47,020 nt of DNA from Pontibacter sp. E15-1 (GTDB taxonomy: Bacteria; Bacteroidota; Bacteroidia; Cytophagales; Hymenobacteraceae), in NCBI RefSeq assembly GCF_022601975.1, contig NZ_JAKVIR010000024.1:42953-89972 (forward strand), in the 5' to 3' direction. Below, one piece after another: positions 7,518-15,340 of the stretch (position 1 is its first letter; each line of letters opens with the position of its first letter). The translations under genes were made by a program, and so were the position numbers. Below the pieces are notes generated by a model. That model did not search any database. It was not told the DNA's origin and saw only the letters and a program-made list of their open reading frames with translations.

Positions 7518-8594
7518 CTAACGCGGAACGTAACGGTACAACAAAAATCCTATACCTGAGAAAATAATCGTCGGGATCCAGGCGGCGATCTGCGGGGCAA
7601 GATCCCCGACCTGGGCCAGGCTCCGGCTCGCGATCACGAAGATGATGAACACAAACGCCAGCAAAAAGCCCAGCGCCACCTGAAAGCCCACTCCGCCCCG
7701 CGCCTTGCGGGCACTCATGATCACCCCGATCACGGTGAGGATGATGATGGCGAAAGGGTAGCTGAAGCGCTCGTACTTCTCGATGAGGTATACCTCGGTG
7801 TCGTCGGCGCCCCGGTCAATCTTCTCGTTGATATACGCGCTCAGTTGGGGCAGCGTCAGGGTCTGCTCGAGTTTGTAGGTGCTCTCAAAGTCCTTGGGCC
7901 ACATGTTGAGGGTGGTATCCAGCGAGGCACCTTTGGTGATCGTTTCCTGCTCGCCGTCGAACGTGCGGAGGGTATAGTTGTCCACGTGCCACTTCTCGTC
8001 CTCCTCGTTCCAGGAGATGCTGTTGGAGGAGAGCTTTCGCTTTAGGCTGGTGCCCTCAATGTTCTCCAGCGCGAAGTTATACCCCACGTTTGCCGAGTTG
8101 TTGTAGCTCTCCATATACACGTAGGTCTCGGGGGCAATCTTGATGTGGATGTTGCGGCTGTCGTAGGTGAAGGGGCTCTTGATGTACTTGATCTGAAAGG
8201 CCACGCTCTCCCGGTTCGCGTTCGGGATCACCCACCCGATCAGCAGGAAAATGGTGGCCGCAATCAGCGAGGACCCCATCAGGTAGGGCACCAGCAGCCT
8301 CCTGAAGCTCACGCCGCTGCTCAGGATCGCCACGATCTCGGTATGCGAGGCCAGCTTGGCCGTGACGAACACCGTGGCGATGAACACCGTGATCGGGCTG
8401 AGCATGTTGGCGTAAAACGGGATCAGGTTGAGGTAGTAGTCGAAGATGATCTCGCCCACGCTGGGGTTGGTCTTGATAAAGTCGTCGTTCTTCTCCGTGA
8501 AATCGATCACGAGAATAACCGCCACCAGTATCAGCACCGTGAAGACGTAAGTTGTCAGGAACTTCTTTACTATATATTTGTCGAGGAGCTTCAC
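7518..8594 (-). CDS. LptF/LptG-family permease (YjgP/YjgQ)
   Basis: The 358-residue protein starts MKLLDKYIVKKFLTTYVFT and has the family layout. An N-terminal membrane helix and two further helices (about 55-75, 100-122) are followed by a large periplasmic beta-jellyroll domain (about 140-265). A C-terminal helix trio begins FAIIILTVIGVIMSARKARGGVGF. With LptB, such permeases extract lipopolysaccharide from the inner membrane and pass it along the Lpt bridge. Bacteroidota often encode LptF and LptG apart; I cannot say which paralogue this is. It leads a two-gene unit with the EamA permease. The tgt gene upstream on the same strand is 111 bp away across an AT-rich repeat. Confidence 0.88.
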   Translation of the reverse strand: MKLLDKYIVKKFLTTYVFTVLILVAVILVIDFTEKNDDFIKTNPSVGEIIFDYYLNLIPFYANMLSPITVFIATVFVTAKLASHTEIVAILSSGVSFRRLLVPYLMGSSLIAATIFLLIGWVIPNANRESVAFQIKYIKSPFTYDSRNIHIKIAPETYVYMESYNNSANVGYNFALENIEGTSLKRKLSSNSISWNEEDEKWHVDNYTLRTFDGEQETITKGASLDTTLNMWPKDFESTYKLEQTLTLPQLSAYINEKIDRGADDTEVYLIEKYERFSYPFAIIILTVIGVIMSARKARGGVGFQVALGFLLAFVFIIFVIASRSLAQVGDLAPQIAAWIPTIIFSGIGFLLYRYVPR

Positions 8595-8599
8595 AGAGT

Positions 8600-8705
8600 C
8601 TAATTATGAATTAAAAATTAGAAATTAAAAATGGCAGGCCAGTTTACTTTGATGGGGCATGCATGTCATCTTCAGTTCTAATTCATAATTTCTAATTGCT
8701 AATTA
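8600..8705. repeat. AT-rich intergenic repeat with inverted halves
   Basis: The gap between tgt and the LptF/G gene contains TAATTATGAATTAAAAATTA and, 50 bp on, the inverse-type sequence TTCTAATTCATAATTTCTAA. Similar blocks occur near 604-645, 12,418-12,445, 13,432-13,485 and 34,919-34,978. They look like a dispersed low-complexity family rather than genes. Confidence 0.55.
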
Positions 8706-9836
8706 TTACAATCGAGTCATCAGTTTCTTTACCATCACATCTTTCCACTCCCGGAAAGTTCCGTTGATGATCCGCTGACGGGCCTGCTTTACCAGCCACA
8801 GGTAAAACGTGAGGTTGTGCACGCTGGCAATCTGGCCGGCAAGGTACTCGGTGCTGTGGATGAGGTGGCGCAGGTAGGCCTTGCTGTAAAAAGTGCTCAC
8901 ATACCCCCCCAGCTCCGCATCGATCGGGCTGAAGTCATCGGCCCATTTCTTGTTTTTGATGTTGATGATCCCCTGCGTGGTAAACAGCATGCCGTTGCGG
9001 GCATTGCGCGTCGGCAGCACGCAGTCGAACATGTCCACGCCCAGCGCGATGTTCTCCAGGATGTTAGCGGGTGTGCCCACGCCCATCAGGTAACGCGGCT
9101 TGTCCTGTGGCAGTATGTCGCACACCAGTTCGGTCATCTCATACATCATCTCGGCAGGCTCGCCCACCGACAGGCCTCCGATGGCGTTGCCCTCCCGGCC
9201 AAAGCCGGCTATCGTCTCTGCCGACCGCACCCGAAGGTCTTTGTAGGTACTGCCCTGCACGATCGGGAAGAGGGTCTGGTTATACCCATACCTGGGCTCG
9301 GTGTTGTCGAAGCGGTCAACGCAGCGCTGCAGCCAGCGGTGGGTGCGCTCCATCGAGTGCTTGGCATAGGTATAGTCGCAGGGGTATGGCGTGCACTCGT
9401 CGAAGGCCATGATGATGTCGGCTCCGATGATGCGCTGCGTGTCCATCACGTTTTCCGGGGTAAAGTCGAGTGCGGAGCCGTCGATGTGCGAGCGGAACTT
9501 CACGCCTTCCTCCTTTATCTTGCGGGTGCCCGCCAGCGAGAACACCTGATAACCGCCGCTGTCCGTCAGGATGGGGCGGTCCCAGCCGTTGAACTTGTGC
9601 AGGCCGCCAGCCTGCTCCAGCACATTCAGGCCGGGGCGCAGGTATAAATGGTATGTGTTGCCCAGTATGATTTCGGCCTTTACGTCGTCCTTAAGCTCGC
9701 GCTGGTGCACGGCCTTCACGGATCCGGCGGTGCCCACCGGCATAAAGATAGGGGTTTCGATGGGGCCGTGGTCGGTCTGCACAACGCCTGCGCGGGCTTT
9801 CGACTGAGGGTCTGTAGCGATGAGGTTAAATTGCAT
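8706..9836 (-). CDS. tgt: Queuine/preQ1 tRNA-guanine transglycosylase
   Basis: Tgt swaps guanine-34 in GUN-anticodon tRNAs for a queuosine precursor. The 376-residue protein has DSGGYQVFS (92-100; Asp92 is the expected general base), the substrate loop GGLSVGE (220-226), and GVDMFDCVLPTRNARNG (266-282) with the nucleophile Asp region. It is oddly missing the zinc site. Where the family has CxCxxC about 27 residues before a His, this protein reads ELGGYVS (308-314) and keeps only H340. The remainder aligns well, including YSKAYLRHL. Other members of the phylum may share this loss, so it may be a lineage trait. A good promoter lies about 105 bp upstream. The gene is followed by the LptF/G and EamA genes. 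Confidence 0.94.
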   Translation of the reverse strand: MQFNLIATDPQSKARAGVVQTDHGPIETPIFMPVGTAGSVKAVHQRELKDDVKAEIILGNTYHLYLRPGLNVLEQAGGLHKFNGWDRPILTDSGGYQVFSLAGTRKIKEEGVKFRSHIDGSALDFTPENVMDTQRIIGADIIMAFDECTPYPCDYTYAKHSMERTHRWLQRCVDRFDNTEPRYGYNQTLFPIVQGSTYKDLRVRSAETIAGFGREGNAIGGLSVGEPAEMMYEMTELVCDILPQDKPRYLMGVGTPANILENIALGVDMFDCVLPTRNARNGMLFTTQGIINIKNKKWADDFSPIDAELGGYVSTFYSKAYLRHLIHSTEYLAGQIASVHNLTFYLWLVKQARQRIINGTFREWKDVMVKKLMTRL

Positions 9837-9940
9837 GGTATAGGTATAGCCGGGTCGCGGCCTTGCTCAGGCAAGGCCAGGCGTATTGAGTTGCCGGACA
9901 GGCTGCTGCTGCTTTAAGTTCCTGTAATAATATCAACCTA

Positions 9941-9974
9941 CAAAGATAGGAACTGCGGTGGTGCAAACCACAAA
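9941..9974 (-). promoter_or_regulatory. Promoter for tgt, Bacteroidota type
   Basis: Minus strand: TTTG (9,971-9,974), 22 bases, then TATCTTTG (9,941-9,948), matching the TTG/TAnnTTTG consensus of the Bacteroidota primary sigma factor. Transcription would start about 100 nt before tgt. Confidence 0.55.
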
Positions 9975-10039
9975 CATCTAATAAATCCTTGGAGGCTTCG
10001 GAAATAGGGCAGGAATAGCTAATTTTGAATGTAGGTTGA

Positions 10040-10158
10040 GACTTAGGACGCAAGACGCAAGACACAAGACACAAGACGCAAGATTTTAGACACAGGACAC
10101 AGGACGCAAGACTTAGGACACAAGACACACGATTCAAGACTTAGGACACTGGATTTTT
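10040..10158. repeat. Degenerate heptanucleotide tandem array, 17 units
   Basis: The 119 bp divide cleanly into 17 seven-base units: GACTTAG, GACGCAA (x2), GACACAA (x2), GACGCAA, GATTTTA, GACACAG (x2), GACGCAA, GACTTAG, GACACAA, GACACAC, GATTCAA, GACTTAG, GACACTG, GATTTTT. Every unit begins GA. It lies between divergent tgt and the glycosyltransferase. Three units recur at 12,151-12,171. It resembles the short tandemly repeated heptamers described in cyanobacteria. Confidence 0.9.
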
Positions 10159-10227
10159 CAAGAATGATTGTGGTGTTTGCTCGCAAGATATTCTTGATAA
10201 ACCGTCCTCATATGTTTCAGGATTGGC

Positions 10228-11373
10228 TTGCCCGGTTCACCTACAGCAGGAATCTCAACAATCACCAACTTGATTTCAACGATACTTTTGGTGCTGCTAG
10301 CGCTGTGCGTGCTGGTGCAGCTTTACTTCAGCCTGATTTACTTTCTGCCCCTGGCCCGGCACCAGGACCCGACGGATGAGGCCGTGTGGCCGGTGTCGGT
10401 GATTGTGGCGGCGCACGACGAGCTGGAGAACCTGATGGAACTGCTCCCGCTGCTGCTCGACCAGGAGTACCCGGAGTTTGAGGTGATCCTGGTGAACGAC
10501 CGCTCCGAGGACGACACCGAGTTTTACCTGTATGAATTGGAAAAGCAGTTTGGGAATTTTCGGGTCGTGACGGTGAAGAACACCCCGCAGTACCTGAACC
10601 CAAAAAAATATGCGCTGTCGCTGGGCATTAAAGCCGCCCGTTTTGAGCACCTGCTGCTCACCGACGCCGACTGTAGGCCCACGAGCCTGAATTGGATCAA
10701 AAAAATGCAGTGCGGGTATAAAAACGGCGCTGAGGTAGTGCTGGGCTATTCTCCATATATACAAGTAAAAGGATTTTTAAATGACTTGGTGCGTTATGAA
10801 ACCTTGCTGACCGGAATTCAGTATTTGTCTCATGCAAACATGGGTAATCCCTATATGGGCGTTGGCCGAAACTTATCTTACACCAAAGGATGTTTCTTTA
10901 AAAACAAGGGGTTTGCATCTCATATCAAAACAATAGGCGGCGACGATGATCTCTTTGTGCGAGACGCGGCCAACAATAGTAGCATCAGCATTGTTATAGA
11001 CAAGGAGGGGCAAACGGTCAGCATTCCTAAGAAGACGTTTCGGGAATGGCTGGTACAAAAGCGCAGGCACATGTCTGTCGGCGGGCGATACAAGGCTGCG
11101 GATAGAGCAAGAATCGGATCTTTTGTAGTGGCTAATATACTTTTTTACACTATTTCAGTCGTTCTTCTTGTTCTGAGTAGCCATTTGGCTATCTTGGGCG
11201 GGCTTATAGCGGTTCGGTATCTGGCGGTGATTCCGGTGTATGTGCTGGTTGCCCGCAGGCTGGGCGATGCCGTGTCCCCTTTGATGTTGCCGCTGCTCGA
11301 TGTAGTTTATTTTTTTAACTACGTGTTACTAGGGGTATCTGTAATACTGTATAAAAAATTCAGATGGAAGTAA
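10228..11373 (+). CDS. Membrane-anchored family 2 glycosyltransferase
   Basis: The 381-residue protein has one N-terminal membrane helix (about 15-45), a cytoplasmic GT-A domain (about 53-285) and two or three C-terminal helices (about 300-375). Catalytic landmarks are VIVAAHDE (58-65), VNDRSEDDTE, the DxD-type LTDADC (about 143-148), GGDDDLF and QKRRHMSVG, the acceptor-side motif of processive-like GT2 enzymes. Substrate is unknown. The start is uncertain: I use TTG at 10,228; an upstream stop (10,198-10,200) leaves only non-ATG choices. The middle (about 10,740-11,200) is visibly more AT-rich than both ends, suggesting a recombinant gene. Its end overlaps the sigma-factor gene by 10 bp, so the two are translationally coupled. 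Confidence 0.85.
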   Translation: MPGSPTAGISTITNLISTILLVLLALCVLVQLYFSLIYFLPLARHQDPTDEAVWPVSVIVAAHDELENLMELLPLLLDQEYPEFEVILVNDRSEDDTEFYLYELEKQFGNFRVVTVKNTPQYLNPKKYALSLGIKAARFEHLLLTDADCRPTSLNWIKKMQCGYKNGAEVVLGYSPYIQVKGFLNDLVRYETLLTGIQYLSHANMGNPYMGVGRNLSYTKGCFFKNKGFASHIKTIGGDDDLFVRDAANNSSISIVIDKEGQTVSIPKKTFREWLVQKRRHMSVGGRYKAADRARIGSFVVANILFYTISVVLLVLSSHLAILGGLIAVRYLAVIPVYVLVARRLGDAVSPLMLPLLDVVYFFNYVLLGVSVILYKKFRWK

Positions 11374-11972
11374 ACAAACAATTCTCTGCGAAAGCAAAGC
11401 ACGACTTCAAACTTATTCAGGCCGCGGTAGAAGATAACGACGAGAAAGCGTACGCCGAGCTGATGAGTATCTATAAAAAGCCCGTGTACCACGTGGTGCT
11501 GAAGATGGTGCGCAACGCCGACGACGCAGAGGACTTAACAATAGAGGCCTTCGCGAAGGCTTTCCGGAACCTGCATAAATTTAACCCGGAGTATGCCTTC
11601 AGCACCTGGCTGTTCCGCATCGCCACCAACAACTGCATCGACTTTATCCGCAAGAACAGGATCAAGACGATGTCGATTGACTCGGCGATCAAAATCGACA
11701 ATGGCGACGAGATCACCATAGACTTTAAGGACAAGAACCTCAACCCGCAGGAGGAGGCGATCAAGAACCAGAAAATCGAGATCATGCAGTATGTGGTGGC
11801 CAAGCTGCCAGACAAGTACCAGCGCCTGGTAACGTTGCGCTACTTCAACGAGCTGAGCTACGAGGAGATCGCCACCGAGCTGAACGCGCCGCTCGGCACC
11901 GTGAAAGCCCAACTGCACCGCGCCCGCGAGTTGCTCTATGACATGGTAAAGAACAAGAAGCATTTAATTTAA
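11364..11972 (+). CDS. RNA polymerase sigma factor, ECF type
   Basis: A 202-residue sigma-70-family factor with only regions 2 and 4. Region 2 is seen in YKKPVYHVVLKMVRNADDAEDLTIEAF (about 37-63, the DAED motif) and FSTWLFRIATNNCIDFIRK (about 79-97). Region 4 is in YQRLVTLRYFNELSYEEIA and the helix-turn-helix LGTVKAQLHRARELL (about 178-192). A 40-residue linker rich in Asp and Lys joins them. No anti-sigma gene follows; the unit ends at a terminator (12,054-12,087). The start overlaps the glycosyltransferase, implying coupled expression. Such factors are common in Cytophagales and often constitutive; the regulon is unknown. Confidence 0.92.
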   Translation: MEVNKQFSAKAKHDFKLIQAAVEDNDEKAYAELMSIYKKPVYHVVLKMVRNADDAEDLTIEAFAKAFRNLHKFNPEYAFSTWLFRIATNNCIDFIRKNRIKTMSIDSAIKIDNGDEITIDFKDKNLNPQEEAIKNQKIEIMQYVVAKLPDKYQRLVTLRYFNELSYEEIATELNAPLGTVKAQLHRARELLYDMVKNKKHLI

Positions 11973-12053
11973 TTGTTGAATTGTTCGCTCCTGAGAGATT
12001 AGCCGCATTGCGGTATTAAGATATTAAATTAAGGTTGATTATTGATTACGTTT

Positions 12054-12087
12054 AAAGCCCCTGTTGCCCAAAAGCAGCAGGGGCTTT
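12054..12087 (+). terminator. Rho-independent terminator after sigma-factor gene
   Basis: AAAGCCCCTGTTGC and GCAGCAGGGGCTTT form a 14-bp stem with one wobble around a CCAAAA loop. It closes the glycosyltransferase-sigma unit. Confidence 0.8.
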
Positions 12088-12118
12088 ATACATATAGCCG
12101 ATTCTGGTTCTTATTTTA

Positions 12119-12126
12119 TACTTTTG
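12119..12126 (+). promoter_or_regulatory. Probable -7 promoter element of the small membrane protein gene
   Basis: TACTTTTG matches TAnnTTTG, 68 nt before the start at 12,194. No good TTG lies 19-22 bases upstream, so this is half a promoter. Between it and the gene, 12,151-12,171 carries three heptamers (GACACAG, GACACAA, GATTTAT) of the array seen at 10,040. Confidence 0.4.
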
Positions 12127-12193
12127 CAGCAACAAAGAAGCAAGTAGCAAGACACAGGACACAAGATTTATACTTGTGAAGTATAACTAAGAT

Positions 12194-12412
12194 ATGCCAA
12201 GAGTAGCTGATACTATACTTGAAGAAATTGGGAAGCGGTATTTGTACTTGCGATGGCGCAGACAGGAGCGTGTAGAACGAGAACTACAGGTAAAGTATGA
12301 GGGCAAGTATAAAAATGCTGGTCTTGTGCTGCTCTTCGACCTGCTCATGGCGCTAGCCGTAGCCACTTTTGTGGCGCTACTTGCAGCTGTTTTATACTTT
12401 GTTGTCTCCTAA
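12194..12412 (+). CDS. Small single-helix membrane protein
   Basis: A 72-residue protein starting MPRVADTILEEIGKRYLYLR. The N-terminal 38 residues are strongly charged (WRRQERVERELQVKYEGKYK), and a single hydrophobic helix follows (LLMALAVATFVALLAAVLYF, about 50-69). No signal peptide cleavage site is apparent, so an N-in anchor is likely. I recognise no family. A -7-like element and a 7-bp repeat lie just upstream. It is separated from rsmG by 34 bp and could be co-transcribed with it. The amphipathic design supports a real gene; the function is unknown. Confidence 0.6.
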   Translation: MPRVADTILEEIGKRYLYLRWRRQERVERELQVKYEGKYKNAGLVLLFDLLMALAVATFVALLAAVLYFVVS

Positions 12413-12446
12413 AGGAAATTCGTAATTCATCATTCATAATTAAATA

Positions 12447-13076
12447 ATGACTGCCATCCGCACCTTGCTATCCGGCTATTTCCCGGAGCTTACCGAAGAC
12501 CAACTGCAGCAGTATGACCACATGGGCGCGCTGTATGCGGAGTGGAACCAGAAGATAAACGTGATCTCGCGGAAGGACATGGATCAGCTGAGCGTGCACC
12601 ACATCCTGCATTCGCTGGGCATTGCCAAGGTGGTCAGCTTCCCGGCGCATACTGCCGTGCTGGATGTGGGCACCGGGGGCGGCTTGCCGGGCCTGCCGCT
12701 GGCCGTAATGTTCCCTGAGGTGAAGTTTCACCTTGTAGACTCCATCGGCAAGAAAATACACGTGGTGGAGGAAATAGCCCGGGAGCTGCACCTGCACAAC
12801 GTGACGGCAGCGCAGGTGCGGGCCGAGCACGTGCGGGAGAAGTTCGACTTTGTGGTGAGCCGCGCCGTGACACGCCTGGCCAACTTCTACCCGTGGGTGG
12901 CAAACAGCTTCAAGAAGCCCGATGTGCCTGCCAAAGGCCTCTACTTCCTGAAAGGCGGCGACCTGACCGAGGAGATTGCTGAGTCTGGCCTCATTGCCAA
13001 GGTATATGACCTGAAAGACAGCTTTCAGGAAGATTTTTTCGAAACGAAGAAGGTGGTATATGTGCCTTTTAAGTGA
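12447..13076 (+). CDS. rsmG: 16S rRNA (guanine-527-N7)-methyltransferase
   Basis: RsmG (GidB) methylates G527 of 16S rRNA using S-adenosylmethionine. The 209 residues include YAEWNQKINVISRKD (30-44), the substrate-side motif, the SAM-binding loop VLDVGTGGGLPGLPLA (70-85), VDSIGKKIHVVEEI and FVVSRAVTRL (about 131-140). C-terminally it ends with EDFFETKKVVYVPFK. Length is standard. No gidA/mnmG neighbour is present. The small membrane protein gene lies 34 bp upstream. Downstream, the 494-bp gap has no gene but carries a dispersed repeat. Confidence 0.95.
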   Translation: MTAIRTLLSGYFPELTEDQLQQYDHMGALYAEWNQKINVISRKDMDQLSVHHILHSLGIAKVVSFPAHTAVLDVGTGGGLPGLPLAVMFPEVKFHLVDSIGKKIHVVEEIARELHLHNVTAAQVRAEHVREKFDFVVSRAVTRLANFYPWVANSFKKPDVPAKGLYFLKGGDLTEEIAESGLIAKVYDLKDSFQEDFFETKKVVYVPFK

Positions 13077-13204
13077 GGTCTATACCTAGCACTCAACCAA
13101 TTTAATCACTAGAATTAGCGTTTGTTTTATATGAATAGGAACGGCTTTATACCATTATCCAATGGATTTAGCGTATTAAAGTATTTTCGTGCAGTGTTCA
13201 TTAC

Positions 13205-13415
13205 TTGCTGTTACGACATGCCCTCTTTTGTTCCCCTTTGAAGGGGGTTAGGGGGATGACACACCCTGCGTAGAGTCTACTGTGAAATATTTTATTCTCA
13301 TCAAGCAAGAGCACGAAAGGTTATTCCGGCCGCCTCTCATCCCCCTTCTTCGTCGAGGGCCCCTACCCCCAAGGGGGACTTTTACGAACTGTGCGACTCT
13401 CTTGCGTAACGTCAA
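13205..13415. repeat. Dispersed fold-back repeat, copy 1
   Basis: About 210 bp beginning GCTGTTACGACATGCCCTC and ending CTTGCGTAACGTCA. The same sequence recurs at 40,749-41,192, where it is interrupted by a miniature element. Internal GGGGGTTAGGGGGATGAC and TCATCCCCCTTCTTCG blocks can pair, as can the ends (GTTACG/CGTAAC). The rest of the 13,077-13,570 gap has only AT-rich sequence. No gene is visible. Confidence 0.75.
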
Positions 13416-13570
13416 ATTTGACTGTGCAAATTCTAATTTATAGTAATATTATACTTAATTTCTAATTTCTAATTCGGCGAAGCGCTAGCCGCCATTCTCT
13501 CTACGTTGTCTTTTCTCCGAAACCCCTGCCACATCACGCTGCCGAATAACGCGCAACGGCCAACGAAACC

Positions 13571-14524
13571 CTACGCTTCCTCCAGCAGAAACCGAAGCGC
13601 CCTGGACTCGGAGTAGTATATGCCGGCCCAGGAGTCTTCAGCAAAGCCCACGTGGCCACCCTCCGCAGGCATCTCCAGGTAAAAGGAACTGTTTTCCAGC
13701 GCCTCCTGCACAGGGTAGCACTCCTCAGACAGGAAAGGGTCATTCATCGCGTTCACCAGCAGCGTCGGAATTTGGATATGCCGGATAAACTGCTTTGAAC
13801 TGACGCGCGCGTAATAGTCCTCTGCGTCCTTAAAGCCGTGCATGGGCGCGGTATACCTATCATCAAACTCCGGGAACGACCAGTAAATATTGTAGTCCGT
13901 CAAGTCTACCTCCGCAGCATACAGGGCTTTTTTGTGTTCCAGCTTTGCCTTCAGCGATTTCAGGAACCGCCGGGTATACAGCATGGGTATCTTCATAGCC
14001 GATCCTTTGAGGTCGACGGGCACGGAGAAAACTGCCGCCCGCTTCACCTGCTTGGGCACCTGCTCCGGGGCCTCCCCCAAATACTTCAGGGTTATGTTGC
14101 CGCCCGCGCTAAAGCCTGTCAGGTATACCTGCTTGTAGTTGTGCTTTTTCAGGGCATGGCGCACCACAAAGTCCAGGTCGTCGGAGGCGCCGAGGTGGTA
14201 GGAGCGGAGCAGGTTGTTGGGCTCCCCGCTGCAGCTCCGGTAGTTCCAGGCCAGCGCATCTATACCCCGCTGGTTAAATGCTTTGACCATACCGGTGATG
14301 TAGGGCCTGCTAGAGTCTCCCTCCAGCCCATGCGACAACACAAGCAGGGAGTCTGACCCCACAACTGACCAGTCGATGTCCAGGAAATCCTCATCGGGCG
14401 TGACCAGGCGCTCGCGCTGGTAGTGCACGCCCTCCACCTGCCTGAACAGGCTGGGTATGATGGTTTGAAGATGTCCGTTAAAGAGGTAAAAGGGTGCTTT
14501 GTGTGAGGAGGGGAGAATGGGCAT
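13571..14524 (-). CDS. YheT-family alpha/beta hydrolase
   Basis: The 317-residue cytoplasmic hydrolase matches the YheT/EMB8 group. Features are the N-terminal FNGHLQTIIPSL (15-26), SHGLEGDSSRPYI (64-76; oxyanion side), WNYRSCSGEPN (93-103), the nucleophile elbow GFSAGG (137-142, Ser139), NAMNDPFLS (about 262-270, with the acid) and EGGHVGF (about 290-296, catalytic His). The natural substrate of the group is unsettled; esterase activity is reported. It appears monocistronic and starts divergently from the small lipoprotein gene at 14,656. Length is typical. Confidence 0.88.
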   Translation of the reverse strand: MPILPSSHKAPFYLFNGHLQTIIPSLFRQVEGVHYQRERLVTPDEDFLDIDWSVVGSDSLLVLSHGLEGDSSRPYITGMVKAFNQRGIDALAWNYRSCSGEPNNLLRSYHLGASDDLDFVVRHALKKHNYKQVYLTGFSAGGNITLKYLGEAPEQVPKQVKRAAVFSVPVDLKGSAMKIPMLYTRRFLKSLKAKLEHKKALYAAEVDLTDYNIYWSFPEFDDRYTAPMHGFKDAEDYYARVSSKQFIRHIQIPTLLVNAMNDPFLSEECYPVQEALENSSFYLEMPAEGGHVGFAEDSWAGIYYSESRALRFLLEEA

Positions 14525-14655
14525 ATGTGGTAGCGTCGAACGCTAATGTGGTTTTTTTAAGGCGTATAGCCCACTTTTAGCCGAAAATACCGGGTCGGAT
14601 ATACCAATATATTTATTATTGCGTAAAGTGGGACTAGAACCAACAAATAAGAACT

Positions 14656-15075
14656 ATGAAAGTTACATCAAAATTAAAGACAATAGGCATCGCTTTCGCA
14701 ATTGGTGCTTTTACCGTTGCCTGTAACCAGGAAACTGCCCAGGAAACGAACCAGGAAATTGACGAGGCACAAACAGAAATGAGCCATGAGAACATGGACA
14801 TGAACAACGACATCGACGAGTTTGAGGCCTGGGTACAGACGAATGCCAACCGAACCGAAACCGCTACGAAAGAGGAGTGGCTGGAAACGAGAAGAGAGTA
14901 TAAGCGCCGCGAGGCCGAGTTGGAAGCCAAAAGCTCCACCTGGGACGAAAAAACCCGGGAAGAGTGGCAAGAGGCTAAAGATGAGTGGAACGAAATGGAA
15001 AACAAGGTTCAGAAGCGTTTAGGCGACATCAAGGACATTGATGTGGACGTGGACGTAAAGAAGGAAAATAACTAA
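14656..15075 (+). CDS. Small charged lipoprotein
   Basis: A 139-residue protein with a lipoprotein signal, MKVTSKLKTIGIAFAIGAFTVACNQ, lipobox FTVAC and predicted lipidation at Cys23. The mature part is extremely hydrophilic. It has a Gln/Glu/Asn-rich linker (about 24-52), then a long helix of repeated Glu/Lys/Arg/Trp blocks (EEWLETRREYKRREAELEAK, then EEWQEAKDEWNEME), likely coiled coil, and an acidic tail IDVDVDVKKENN. I know no function; periplasmic stress-related lipoproteins of similar make-up exist. It is monocistronic with its own terminator. Confidence 0.8.
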   Translation: MKVTSKLKTIGIAFAIGAFTVACNQETAQETNQEIDEAQTEMSHENMDMNNDIDEFEAWVQTNANRTETATKEEWLETRREYKRREAELEAKSSTWDEKTREEWQEAKDEWNEMENKVQKRLGDIKDIDVDVDVKKENN

Positions 15076-15104
15076 TTCAAGGGCTTGGCCCGACTACCTA
15101 TATG

Positions 15105-15146
15105 AAGGAGGTCGCTGTTCTGGTAACAGCGGCCTCCTTGTTTTTA
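15105..15146 (+). terminator. Rho-independent terminator of the small lipoprotein gene
   Basis: AAGGAGGTCGCTGTT and AACAGCGGCCTCCTT pair with one mismatch or wobble around CTGGT, followed by GTTTTT. Confidence 0.88.
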
Positions 15147-15258
15147 CTGCAGCCATTTGCGGGGCATCCTGCGGAAAGAATCAGGTGGGGATAGTAAATA
15201 GCGGTATGTTTTCTTATATTTGCCAAACGCAAAGGGAACTCAATTTTTTCCGGGGAGA

Positions 15259-15291
15259 TTTTGGAAATTAATCCTTAAGAATATACCTTTG
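15259..15291 (+). promoter_or_regulatory. Promoter of rpsT
   Basis: TTTTG (15,259-15,263), 20 bases, then TACCTTTG (15,284-15,291) is a full match to the Bacteroidota consensus. Transcription would start near 15,297, giving a leader of about 44 nt. A second -7-like box, TATATTTG, is at 15,215-15,222. Confidence 0.78.
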
Positions 15292-15340
15292 CAAACTAAT
15301 TCAGAGAACAGAATAAAAGATCTAAATACATACAATTCAT

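Noticed and set aside
8817..9647. Long plus-strand open frame (276 codons) opposite tgt
   Set aside because: It mirrors a highly conserved gene on the other strand, is rich in His, Val and Arg as expected of antisense reading in this base composition, and has no recognisable motif. Similar frames opposite pyk (16,352-17,296) and the helicase (36,082-37,092) were rejected likewise.
10040..10158. Possible CRISPR array
   Set aside because: The period is 7 bases throughout, with no repeat-spacer alternation and no cas genes in the window.
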